A stretch of 13,937 nt of DNA from PALSA-1006 sp036171275 (lineage in GTDB: Bacteria > Pseudomonadota > Gammaproteobacteria > Burkholderiales > Gallionellaceae). This document shows positions 1 through 7,547 of the stretch, in pieces. Made by a program: the position numbers and the translations under genes. The notes under the pieces are model-generated. The model ran no database searches, was not told the origin of the DNA, and saw only the letters and a program-made list of their open reading frames with translations. Each line of letters opens with the position of its first letter. Position 1 is the stretch's first letter. Where the stretch lies: contig JAVHQT010000052.1 of the NCBI GenBank assembly GCA_036171275.1, forward strand, positions 1-13,937, read 5' to 3'.

Positions 1-202
1 CATAAGCAAGTAAGTAAAGTTGATTGACGCAGTCAAACTTATGCACAAACACACCAGCAAGGTCTCCTTTCTTTTCTTCTCCAATCTTTGGGTTGTCGGT
101 AATGTCTTTCACGGCTTGGTCAACCGCATCTTTTTGGTTGTTATGCAGTTTTTTATACGCTCTCGCAAAAGCACTGCTTTGCTGAATGTTGATATCAGCC
201 AC
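1..202 (-). CDS. RelE/ParE-family toxin, 3' end cut by window edge
   Basis: The minus strand from a GTG at 202-200 stays open to the window edge for 67 codons. The product starts V/M-ADINIQQSSAFARAYKKL and includes KKGDLAGVFVHKF and QLYLLAY. This matches the RelE/ParE toxin fold family (a small mRNA interferase or gyrase-poison type), in the subgroup whose members carry a KGDL-GV-V-KF-QLLAY pattern. The GTG overlaps the last codons and TGA of the antitoxin (8 bases), so translation is probably coupled. The order, antitoxin first and toxin second, is standard for type II modules. About 20-30 residues, including the C-terminal active-site region, lie outside the window, so whether it is intact cannot be judged. 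The start is chosen from the overlap; no ATG lies nearby. The family call is from pattern recall, not a search. Confidence 0.72.
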   Translation of the reverse strand, partial: MADINIQQSSAFARAYKKLHNNQKDAVDQAVKDITDNPKIGEEKKGDLAGVFVHKFDCVNQLYLLAY

Positions 203-422
203 GGAATTGACCTGGTATAAATTGGGTGAGCTGGCTGCGGTCTTCCATTTTGGCAACGAGCAGCTCGCGTACAAATTCAATAGGTAAGTCTGGATTATCC
301 AGCGCTGCGCGACCTACATTCGCCCAATACTCAAGCTGCCCTGAAATGGTTCGAAATTCGCCTTTTGAGGCAGTTTTAGCTTGTTGATATAACTCATCGT
401 CGATTCGTACTGGCATGCTCAT
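195..422 (-). CDS. ParD-like antitoxin (ribbon-helix-helix type)
   Basis: This 75-residue protein begins MSMPVRIDDELYQQAKTASK and continues with RTISGQLEYWANVGRAALDNPDLP. That pattern fits the ParD-like antitoxin family (PF11903 type): a short N-terminal strand for DNA binding, then two helices, with a C-terminal tail that would wrap the toxin. A clear Shine-Dalgarno AGGAG (433-429) lies six bases before the ATG at 422. A second in-frame ATG at 416 is possible. The toxin gene starts inside its last codons. Such antitoxins neutralise the toxin by direct binding and usually repress their own promoter; a short inverted repeat at 445-457 could be an operator. The reading frame is intact. Confidence 0.75.
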   Translation of the reverse strand: MSMPVRIDDELYQQAKTASKGEFRTISGQLEYWANVGRAALDNPDLPIEFVRELLVAKMEDRSQLTQFIPGQFRG

Positions 423-444
423 GTTAGGCTCCTAAACATCGTGT

Positions 445-457
445 TACTAATGTAGTA
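445..457 (-). promoter_or_regulatory. Possible operator upstream of the ParD-like antitoxin
   Basis: TACTA-ATG-TAGTA forms a 5-bp inverted repeat 23 bases ahead of the antitoxin start. The related half-sites TGTAGTAG and TGTAGTG follow, in the sense of the plus strand. RHH antitoxins usually bind short repeats of this kind. The repeat is short enough to be chance. Confidence 0.22.
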
Positions 458-558
458 GATTGTAGTGTAAAAATTAGTTCTTGAGTTAATGTTAAGACAT
501 ACTGTGCCATTTTCTTGAGTCGATCTCTGTTTAATTGATTTCTTAGGTAAATTTTGCT

Positions 559-803
559 TTAAGCGAAATCTTTTTCTTTTTGATGGCGAAGGGCGGTTAT
601 TACCAGCTCGTCGCTGACTTCATCAAAATCATAAAACGCTGCTCCATTACTTCTTTAAGGTATTTAGTGATTTCCTCGAGCATAATGTAATGAGGGGTGC
701 GTTTTTTAAACTCTGCCAGCAATTTAATTCTGGCGCGATCAGCGTCTTCAAGCCTCACCGTCACATTCACTGTTTTAGACTTTGCTAGCGATTGTGATTG
801 CAT
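559..803 (-). pseudogene. Broken RHH antitoxin joined to a toxin C-terminal remnant
   Basis: The ATG at 803 has a good Shine-Dalgarno (GGAAGGT, 817-811). The frame reads MQSQSLAKSKTVNVTVRLED, then RARIKLLAEFKKRTPHYIM, typical of CopG/RHH antitoxins, up to about KYLKEVME (residue 54). It then runs 13 more codons to a TAA at 602-600. In another frame, from about 640, the strand reads AAFYDFDEVSDELVITALRH then QKEKDFA and stops at 561-559. That segment resembles the C-terminus of RelE/ParE toxins (FYxFDExxDELVIxALRHQxE), not an antitoxin tail. The simplest reading is a deletion that removed the antitoxin end and most of the toxin and joined the remains out of frame. A one-base loss is the alternative. 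The truncated 67-residue product could still be made and might bind DNA. Confidence 0.6.
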
Positions 804-830
804 GGGTATTACCTTCCAATGATTTATGTG

Positions 831-867
831 ACTACAGTATCAAATATAAAATATTTGATACTGTAGT
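831..867. repeat. 17-bp perfect inverted repeat, loop of 3
   Basis: Bases 831-847 (ACTACAGTATCAAATAT) are an exact inverted repeat of 851-867, separated by AAA. The centre lies about 46 bases before the start of the broken RHH antitoxin. It could be that gene's operator, a hairpin in its leader, or the relic of a small mobile repeat. The stem is AT-rich, and on neither strand is it followed by a T-run, so it is not a classical terminator. Confidence 0.85.
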
Positions 868-1138
868 TGTGGCGCGTGGGTCAGTTCGTTTCGTTTTTGA
901 TATTTCAACTTTGCTAGGCAACGAGAAACCGAGTCAAGCTGGTCGCGCAATTCGTTTTCCCAGTATTTTGCAGGTGCGGGTGATTTTGATCGTCGGTATT
1001 TCCAAGACGGGCCTTGGGAATGAGATAAAAACCTCTTCCCTTTTTAAGATACTCGCTGAAAATTTATCGACAAAAATATGCTTTATAATCAACAAGTTAC
1101 AAAATTTATTTAGCGTGCTTTGACGGGTTTTTCTATGT
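868..1138. other. Intergenic stretch with no gene recognised
   Basis: This lies between the inverted repeat and the stop codon of the GGDEF/EAL gene. A plus-strand open frame crosses it (782-1123), but its translation has no recognisable family pattern and its start lies inside the antitoxin gene. No clear terminator is seen after the GGDEF/EAL stop. CCAAG/CTTGG around 1000-1015 is a short stem without a T-run. Confidence 0.5.
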
Positions 1139-3766
1139 TTACCGCCCAATTTTTAGCGCTGAATTAAAATCAAATTGACGTAACCATTCTGTCATTTTAG
1201 CGGGCGGCAAGGGACGAGAAATGGCGAATCCTTGAATCAAATCGCAACCCATTTCGATGAGCCTTAAAATAGGCTCGCTAGACTCTACGCCTTCAGCAAT
1301 AACCCGATATTTAAACGATGCCGCCAAGCCAATCACGCCTTTGACAATCGCCAAATCTTCTGGATTTGTCATCATGCCTTGGATAAAACTTTTATCAATT
1401 TTGAGTTCATCTACCTGCAAATGTTTTAAATGCGCCAACGATGAAAACCCGGTTCCAAAATCGTCAATCGCAAAATGAATGCCTAAATCACGACACTGTT
1501 TAATGGTTTTCGCCACCTGATTGATATCTTCAAGTGCCGCTGTTTCAACGATTTCAATGCGTAAGTGCTTGCGAATTTCATCGGGGTAATCGGTCAGAAA
1601 ATCAGTGAGTCGGGAAACAAAATCGGTTTGATGCAAATGTTTTGCCGAGATATTCACGCTCAGATCGAGCTCAAAACCGTGCGCCTGACAGACCTTCAGC
1701 TGTGCCAACGCCTGCTGAATTGTCCATTCCCCAATTCGAATAATCAGGTCGTCATGTTCGATTAGCGGTATAAATTCCGAAGGCGAAAGTAGCCCAAGCA
1801 CCGGATGATTCCAGCGAATTAGCCCTTCCATTCCGACGACTTTACCCAATTTGCAATCGACTTGCGGCTGATACAGCAAGAGTAACTCTTGATTGTGTAA
1901 CGCCAGTTCGATTTTAACCAACATTGCTTGAATAGAATGCGCCTGATTTTGTTGGCTGGGATTAAATAAAAAGTAGCAATTTTTGCCATTTTTCTTGGCT
2001 TCATACATCGCCTGATCGGCATGCCGTAAGAGCAAGTCGGCCGTTGCGCCATCATTCGGAAAAAGTGTTGCGCCCACGCTGGCAGTGACACGCGCTATCT
2101 GTCCATTGATTAAATAAGGTTCAGCTAAAGAGCTAATCAGCCGAGTAAGCGATTGTTCGCATTCGCTTACTTTTTTGAAGTTGCCCAAAATCAATGAAAA
2201 TTCATCGCCACCAAAGCGAGATGCCGTATCGGTTTCTCGCAAACTTGCCTTAAGCCGATGGGCAACTTCGACCAGCAGTGCATCGCCAGCATTGTGACCA
2301 AGCTCATCATTCACCTGCTTAAAGCCATCCAGATCAATCATGCAAATAGCTAAAAATTCACCGGAACGCCGCGCCAACGCTAATTGCTGATTCATCCGAT
2401 CGGTCATTAAGCGCCGATTGGCTAATTGAGTAAGCGGGTCATAAAAAGCTAAAAACTTAATTTCATCTTCGGCGCGTTTGCGATCAGTAACGTCGATATT
2501 AAAGCCTTGAAAACCGCTAAATTGCTCTGCCGAATCATAAATTGGCATGGCATGAGAATAAAAATCCCGATACTCGCCATCATGGCGCAACAGCCTAAAG
2601 TAATTATCGTGTTCAGTTTTGCTTTCCCAATTCGCCAACCGAACCTCTGTTGATTTCGCCAAATCATCGGGATGAACCACCGCGATCCAATTTTCTACGC
2701 TCAGTAATTCAGCCGGACGCTGCCCAGTGAAATCAAACCACTGTTTATTGATGTAGGTGTATTGCGTGCCATCAAACGCCCACATTTGAATTTTATTGCC
2801 ATCCAAAATTGCGGTCAGTCTGGCTTCGCTTTCGCGCAAAGCAACTTCGGTGCGTTTTTGTTCAGCGCTAAGCCGCGCTAAATTATGTTGTGAATCGGCG
2901 ATCCAAGCCAGTACGCTGTCCTTGGTTTTAAACGCAGGCAATTGGAACTTAAAATCTCCGCTACCTAACCGAAGCATATACGCGCGAAGTTCGCTGACTT
3001 TGCAGCCTAAAATTACGTTTAAGGTGCGATAAGTACGCCACATGGCGATCAATAAAATGAAAGTGCAAAAAATCACACTGTTTCTCAACAACAAAGCTCG
3101 ATGTTCAGCCTGAGAAACAGCCTGCCTAGAGACCTCATCAATTTGCGCATAAAACTGGTTAATTGGCAGCATGATATTTGCCTTAGCTTGCCGGTAAGAT
3201 TCGTCACTGACCATGGCAATGGCACGCAGTCGTTGCGCGGCAGAAATAGAATGTCGAGCTTCAATCAGCGTCATGGCCTTTCGTTCTCGCTTGCCTAACG
3301 CATCTGAAAAATACTTTGCCTGCTGCAACGGAAGCATATCGAGGTCACTGATGCCAATGGATTTCATGCTGATTAACAAGTCAACGGGCACACCACTGGG
3401 AAAAGGCCGTTCATCATCTGCTCGCACTAGATCCCAATAAATTCGGTCATATTGCAATGGTCTCGGCGCTTTGCCATCGCGTATTTTGATAATTTCCAGA
3501 TAATGTTTCTTGTAAATTGGTTCGCCCGTTAATACATAGGATTGAGCCATTCTTGATAAAGAATCAGAGGATTGGCGCAATTCGTCGGCTAATTGATAAG
3601 ACTGATAACGAAACTCATTGGCGCGATCAATCGCTTTTTCTGCCTGGGCGTACCACAGAAAAAAGGCGAAACAAAGAAAAAACATAAATGCAAGTAACAT
3701 CATGTTTACATTGAATTTATTTAAACTGAGCGCAGCAAAAAATCCTTTTTTAAGCTGAAAGTTCAT
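1139..3766 (-). CDS. Membrane sensor with PAS, GGDEF and EAL domains (c-di-GMP)
   Basis: The protein has 875 residues. Transmembrane helices lie at about 21-40 and 229-243, flanking a periplasmic sensor of about 190 residues (YVLTGEPIYKKHYLEII...APRPLQYDRIYWDLV, a pattern seen in other gammaproteobacterial sensors). A HAMP-like linker follows, then PAS (about 313-430), GGDEF (about 432-600) and EAL (about 612-865). The cyclase site is canonical: D478 and GGDEF at 519-523. The inhibitory RxxD site (R510-D513) sits exactly five residues before it. The phosphodiesterase domain keeps the metal and catalytic residues E647, N705, E738, D768-D769, K789 and E825, but the signature reads EGL, not EAL. 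Both activities look possible. The ATG overlaps the lolB stop (ATGA), so it is the last gene of the TPR-lolB operon. The ligand is unknown. Confidence 0.93.
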   Translation of the reverse strand: MNFQLKKGFFAALSLNKFNVNMMLLAFMFFLCFAFFLWYAQAEKAIDRANEFRYQSYQLADELRQSSDSLSRMAQSYVLTGEPIYKKHYLEIIKIRDGKAPRPLQYDRIYWDLVRADDERPFPSGVPVDLLISMKSIGISDLDMLPLQQAKYFSDALGKRERKAMTLIEARHSISAAQRLRAIAMVSDESYRQAKANIMLPINQFYAQIDEVSRQAVSQAEHRALLLRNSVIFCTFILLIAMWRTYRTLNVILGCKVSELRAYMLRLGSGDFKFQLPAFKTKDSVLAWIADSQHNLARLSAEQKRTEVALRESEARLTAILDGNKIQMWAFDGTQYTYINKQWFDFTGQRPAELLSVENWIAVVHPDDLAKSTEVRLANWESKTEHDNYFRLLRHDGEYRDFYSHAMPIYDSAEQFSGFQGFNIDVTDRKRAEDEIKFLAFYDPLTQLANRRLMTDRMNQQLALARRSGEFLAICMIDLDGFKQVNDELGHNAGDALLVEVAHRLKASLRETDTASRFGGDEFSLILGNFKKVSECEQSLTRLISSLAEPYLINGQIARVTASVGATLFPNDGATADLLLRHADQAMYEAKKNGKNCYFLFNPSQQNQAHSIQAMLVKIELALHNQELLLLYQPQVDCKLGKVVGMEGLIRWNHPVLGLLSPSEFIPLIEHDDLIIRIGEWTIQQALAQLKVCQAHGFELDLSVNISAKHLHQTDFVSRLTDFLTDYPDEIRKHLRIEIVETAALEDINQVAKTIKQCRDLGIHFAIDDFGTGFSSLAHLKHLQVDELKIDKSFIQGMMTNPEDLAIVKGVIGLAASFKYRVIAEGVESSEPILRLIEMGCDLIQGFAISRPLPPAKMTEWLRQFDFNSALKIGR

Positions 3767-4335
3767 GGCTGTTCCCAGCTATCGATGAGCAGCAAAATTT
3801 CTAACTGTTCGCGCTCTAGTTTAATGCGCAACGGCAGGCTCTGTCGTTCCTCGTTGACATACCGAGTGTAATGAATGTTCCAACCCACTTGTTGTAGCTG
3901 GCTTATCTGACCATTTTCTGCGCGCACAATGGTCGCCTCGCTGCCGATTGCCGGCACCGCCATCACCCAATAGCGCAACCCTGAAAGTGGCAAAGTCCAA
4001 CCCAAAACCTGCTGAGTTAAACTTTCCGCATCCGCTGCATGGTGAATTTGACCCGACGTTTCTAGCGTTACCCCTTGATTATCCTGATGGAGTCTAGCGA
4101 CGGTTTGCCCTAAAGGGGCGAGTAATAAAATGTCATCTTCTGCTGCGCGATGCAACCAATGAACGCCGGCAGAAGAACGTTCACCGCGATGTTTAATCGC
4201 CACCCTTCCATTCAGATTAAAAGGGGGATCTGTTTGTGCAACGGAATACTGCGCAGGCAATATTTTTTGCGCTGCGCAGCCCGTTAACAAAACAAGAATT
4301 AAGCCAAACAGACGTTTGCCAAAACAGATTTTCAA
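3763..4335 (-). CDS. lolB: Outer-membrane lipoprotein insertion protein LolB
   Basis: LolB accepts lipoproteins from the periplasmic carrier LolA and inserts them in the outer membrane. The 190-residue protein has a lipoprotein signal with lipobox LLTG-C20; Ala at +2 predicts outer-membrane sorting. The body shows the LolB pattern FNLNGRVAIKHRGERSSAGV-HWLH, DDILLLAPLGQTVARL, LTQQVLGWTLPLSGLRYWV and GWNIHYTRY, at normal family length. The only start giving the full signal peptide is a TTG at 4335-4333, whose bases overlap the TPR gene's TGA (TTGA). No strong Shine-Dalgarno is seen, so expression likely depends on coupling. Its own TGA overlaps the next gene's ATG. In many relatives ispE follows lolB; here a GGDEF/EAL gene does. 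Confidence 0.95.
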   Translation of the reverse strand: MKICFGKRLFGLILVLLTGCAAQKILPAQYSVAQTDPPFNLNGRVAIKHRGERSSAGVHWLHRAAEDDILLLAPLGQTVARLHQDNQGVTLETSGQIHHAADAESLTQQVLGWTLPLSGLRYWVMAVPAIGSEATIVRAENGQISQLQQVGWNIHYTRYVNEERQSLPLRIKLEREQLEILLLIDSWEQP

Positions 4336-6122
4336 GGGATAAATTTCTTAATGGTCACTAGCAAAAGCGCGTTGTCCGGATGGGCTTTTAACGCCTCATT
4401 CCAAACTTTTTTGGCATCGGCAATGTGCCCTTTTACCCAAAGCACCTCGCCCAAATGCGCGGCAATTTCAGGATCAGGATTCGCCTTAAAAGCACGGCTG
4501 AGAAACTCAATGCTTTGCTCTAACTTGCCCTGACGATAATAACCCCAGCCCACGCTATCGGTGATGGAAGTGTCATCGGGTGCAAGTTGATAGGCTTTTT
4601 CAACCAACTGAACCCCTTCTTCAATGCGCACATTTCGTTCTAAAAAACTGTAACCGAGCGCGTTATACGCATGGGCATGATCAGGCGCAAGCTGGATTAG
4701 TTTGCGTAACGTCTTCTCAAAAACCTCCGCTTTGCCTAATTTTTCTGCGGCCATGGCCAATTCATATAACAATTGCGGATGACTGGGAAGTTTATCAACT
4801 GCATCGCTAACTACTTGATAATATTCACTATTTTTATCTGCATCGCGCAGCATTTGTGATTCAATCAAAATGACGGTCACGCGTTGCTGATTACTAGCAG
4901 CAGGCGCCGCTCTTAGCACCTCGCGCGCCTCGCTGAGTTTGCCGGCTTGGTTAAGCAAAAACGCTTCACGCAAACGCGAGGCAAAAAGATGTTCGCCGTC
5001 TTGAACTAATCGATACTGCGTGAGCGCCGCCATTGGGTCTTTCTTTTCTTCGTTCAACTGCCCCAAATAATAGTGAATGGTACCGGCATCTTTTTGCCCG
5101 AGTGCTAAGGTCGCTTGCAGTTCTTTCTCGGCAGAATCCAGCTCACCTAATTGCAAAGAAAGCAATGCAACCGCAAAAGCCATTTCGCCACTTTCTGGAT
5201 CAGCAGCTAACAGTTGCCGAAACTGAATCCGCGCCGCAGCGTAATCTTTTTGCTCCAACAACGCACGGGCATAAAACAACCTCACTTCTTTGTGTTCAGG
5301 ATAACGCTCGAGGTCATTTTTAAGCAGTGCAAGCGCAGATTGTGCTTGCGCTTGCAGTAAAATTTTTGCTTCAAACAGCAGCGCTTTGTCCCAATCGGGA
5401 CGCAGCACACGAGCCCGTTTCACTTCTTGCAAAGCTAAGGTGTGATTGTCAGCTACGTAAGCAATATGAGCGATCGCCCAATGCGCCTCGGCTAAATCGG
5501 GATAGGGCGCAGCCACGTTTTGCATCCAAGTCAACGCGGCGATTTTATCGTTCGAGCGCAGTAAGAAAGCAGGCAAAGTCTCAAATAACCGCGCAGCAGC
5601 CTTGGGCGAGTTGGCAAGCCATTGCTTTACGAGCTGCTCGGCATCGTCAAATTTGCCGCCGCTAATCAGCAATGTCAGCAGCATTTGTTTGGGTAGATCA
5701 GAATTGGGCTCTAAATCTTGCCACAGCTTAAAAGCGGCAAGCGCACGGGGCATTTGTCGAGATTCCAAGGCTAATTGCGCGGCGCGTTTCGCCACTCGCG
5801 GGTCTTGCGTGGAATTCGCCAAGCCCGCATACGCCTCGGCCGCTAAATCAGGACGCCCGCGTTGCGCGGCAATATCCGCCAACACAAACGCCATCAACAT
5901 GTGTGGATCTAAATTGACATTCGGCAAAATGGGCAACGGCGCCTCTGCTGGCAATTCTTCCTGCGGCGGTGCTGCAACTGCAGAGACAGCAACGGGGGCA
6001 GAAATGGCAGCCACTGCCAAAGCCGGTAGCGCAGCATTCGCTGGGTTAACGGGCGCAGTCAGGTGCGCACAGGCACTGAGCAAAAAAGGGAAGCACAAAC
6101 AAACGGTACGGAGCAATTGCAT
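4332..6122 (-). CDS. TPR-repeat lipoprotein, lolB-associated
   Basis: The 596-residue protein has a lipoprotein signal (MQLLRTVCLCFPFLLSAC, lipid Cys18; Ala at +2 predicts the outer membrane), an Ala/Pro-rich linker to about residue 65, then tandem tetratricopeptide repeats to the end. The best-preserved repeats are near the C-terminus (AHAYNALGYSFLERN, TSITDSVGWGYYRQGKLEQS, EIAAHLGEVLWVKGHIADA). This C-terminal pattern is that of the TPR protein encoded just before lolB in many gammaproteobacteria (for example the Pseudomonas PA4667 type). TPR proteins are binding scaffolds. The exact role is not established; a job in envelope assembly is inferred from location and neighbour. It is the first gene of the three-gene overlapping operon. 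Confidence 0.9.
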   Translation of the reverse strand: MQLLRTVCLCFPFLLSACAHLTAPVNPANAALPALAVAAISAPVAVSAVAAPPQEELPAEAPLPILPNVNLDPHMLMAFVLADIAAQRGRPDLAAEAYAGLANSTQDPRVAKRAAQLALESRQMPRALAAFKLWQDLEPNSDLPKQMLLTLLISGGKFDDAEQLVKQWLANSPKAAARLFETLPAFLLRSNDKIAALTWMQNVAAPYPDLAEAHWAIAHIAYVADNHTLALQEVKRARVLRPDWDKALLFEAKILLQAQAQSALALLKNDLERYPEHKEVRLFYARALLEQKDYAAARIQFRQLLAADPESGEMAFAVALLSLQLGELDSAEKELQATLALGQKDAGTIHYYLGQLNEEKKDPMAALTQYRLVQDGEHLFASRLREAFLLNQAGKLSEAREVLRAAPAASNQQRVTVILIESQMLRDADKNSEYYQVVSDAVDKLPSHPQLLYELAMAAEKLGKAEVFEKTLRKLIQLAPDHAHAYNALGYSFLERNVRIEEGVQLVEKAYQLAPDDTSITDSVGWGYYRQGKLEQSIEFLSRAFKANPDPEIAAHLGEVLWVKGHIADAKKVWNEALKAHPDNALLLVTIKKFIP

Positions 6123-6159
6123 TTTAGATTGACCGATGAAAGAAATTTATTAGGCGCGC

Positions 6160-6188
6160 ATATTAGGCACAACTGCGGCAATGCACAA
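6160..6188 (-). promoter_or_regulatory. Possible promoter of the TPR-lolB-GGDEF/EAL operon
   Basis: Read on the minus strand, TTGTGC (6188-6183) and TAATAT (6165-6160) are spaced 17 bases, 38 bases ahead of the TPR start. Match to the sigma-70 consensus is moderate. The octamer GCACAACT occurs twice here on the plus strand (6167-6174 and 6183-6190), which might be an operator. The remaining gap up to pilU (6191-6352) holds an A9 tract (6302-6310) but no clear hairpin terminator. Confidence 0.28.
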
Positions 6189-6352
6189 CTAGGATACTGT
6201 CGACGTAAACAAGTGGTTTGCTTCAATTTACCCGATGACGATGCAATAAACGAATCAAAAAAACTATTTATAATCAGTTAGTTACATTACAGCATCGCAC
6301 CAAAAAAAAATTTATGCCACATTTTTATACTTCTTAATGCTAGCGTTTTGGC

Positions 6353-7489
6353 TTAGCGCAGGCTTAATTCACCGACGCCGGACATTAAATCGGTATCTTT
6401 GGAATGCTGACTATTGAGCTTGATATTTAACCGCAAATCATTCAGCGAATCGGCGTTTTTAAGCGCTTCTTCGTAGCTAATTTTGCCGCTTTCGTATAAA
6501 TCAAACAAAGCTTGGTCAAAGGTTTGCATGCCAATTTCGCGCGATTTAGCCATCACGGTTTTAATTTGATTGACTTCGCCTTTAAAAATCAGATCGGAAA
6601 TCAGCGGTGAATTCAGCATAATTTCTATTGCAGCCGCGCGCCCTACCCCATCCACTTTAGGAATCAAACGCTGAGAAATCAAAGCCTTAACATTGAGTGA
6701 TAAATCCATCAACAATTGCACTCGCCGTTCTTCGGGAAAGAAATTGATAATGCGGTCTAAGGCTTGATTCGCGCTGTTGGCGTGCAACGTAGCGAGGCAT
6801 AAATGCCCCGTTTCGGCAAACGCAACCGCGTGTTCCATGGTTTCGTGGTCACGAATTTCGCCGATTAAAATCACGTCCGGTGCTTGGCGCAAGGTGTTTT
6901 TCAACGCTGCCTGCCAAGATTCGGTATCCACGCCCACTTCGCGGTGGCTGATAATGCAGTTGATATGATCATGCACATATTCGACAGGGTCTTCGATGGT
7001 GATGATATGCCCGTAACTGTTTTTGTTGCGGTGTCCAATCATGGCGGCGAGGGTAGTGGATTTCCCTGAACCGGTACCGCCGACCAAAATCACCAAACCG
7101 CGCTTGGTCATCACCACGTCTTTCAGCACGGGCGGGAGACCCATCTCATCAAAATCTGGAATTTTAGTGGTAATTGTTCTCAGTACCATGCCAACGCGCT
7201 GCTGCTGCATAAACACATTTACACGAAAACGGCCAATGCCCGGTGGGCTAATGGCAAAATTACACTCGTGCGTGGATTCAAATTCAGCCGCTTGCCGGTC
7301 ATTCATAATTGCTCGCGCCAATGCTTGCGTGTGCGCAGTGCTAAGTGCTTGCGGTGAAACCGGTGTCATTTTTCCGTCCACTTTAAAAGAAGGTGGAAAA
7401 CCACTGGTAATAAATAAATCTGATGCCTTCTTGCTAAGCATACCTCGCAGTAAATTATGAATTAATTCAGTAGCTTGAGAGCGTTCCAT
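6353..7489 (-). CDS. pilU: Type IV pilus retraction ATPase-like PilU
   Basis: PilU is a hexameric cytoplasmic ATPase that works with PilT in pulling back type IV pili. The 378-residue protein shows the secretion-ATPase signature: Walker A GGTGSGKST (137-145), Asp box with E166-D167, Walker B ILIGEIRD with E211, and His box TGHLCLATLH (H229). It lacks the AIRNLIRE motif seen in its PilT neighbour and has the extra C-terminal tail (about residues 345-378) typical of PilU. The gene lies 58 bases after pilT on the same strand, so co-transcription is likely. The ribosome-binding site is weak (GAAAGAAAAA before the ATG). No damage is seen. Confidence 0.93.
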   Translation of the reverse strand: MERSQATELIHNLLRGMLSKKASDLFITSGFPPSFKVDGKMTPVSPQALSTAHTQALARAIMNDRQAAEFESTHECNFAISPPGIGRFRVNVFMQQQRVGMVLRTITTKIPDFDEMGLPPVLKDVVMTKRGLVILVGGTGSGKSTTLAAMIGHRNKNSYGHIITIEDPVEYVHDHINCIISHREVGVDTESWQAALKNTLRQAPDVILIGEIRDHETMEHAVAFAETGHLCLATLHANSANQALDRIINFFPEERRVQLLMDLSLNVKALISQRLIPKVDGVGRAAAIEIMLNSPLISDLIFKGEVNQIKTVMAKSREIGMQTFDQALFDLYESGKISYEEALKNADSLNDLRLNIKLNSQHSKDTDLMSGVGELSLR

Positions 7490-7547
7490 GATTGATTTTT
7501 CTTTCGAGGTTGACGGTAAAATGACCAGTTTTTAAAATCACGATGGA

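Noticed and set aside
441..867. Shared ACTACA motif upstream of both minus-strand antitoxins as one common operator
   Set aside because: Only six bases are shared and the spacing differs; chance is likely in AT-rich DNA.
782..1123. Plus-strand open frame of 113 codons
   Set aside because: It starts inside the antitoxin gene on the other strand, crosses the inverted repeat and has no family-like pattern or ribosome-binding site.
5602..6132. Long plus-strand frame of 176 codons opposite the TPR gene
   Set aside because: Ala/Ser-rich shadow of a clear lipoprotein gene; composition follows the opposite-strand codons.
6302..6310. A9 tract as a pilU terminator (T-run on the minus strand)
   Set aside because: No convincing hairpin immediately precedes it on the minus strand.
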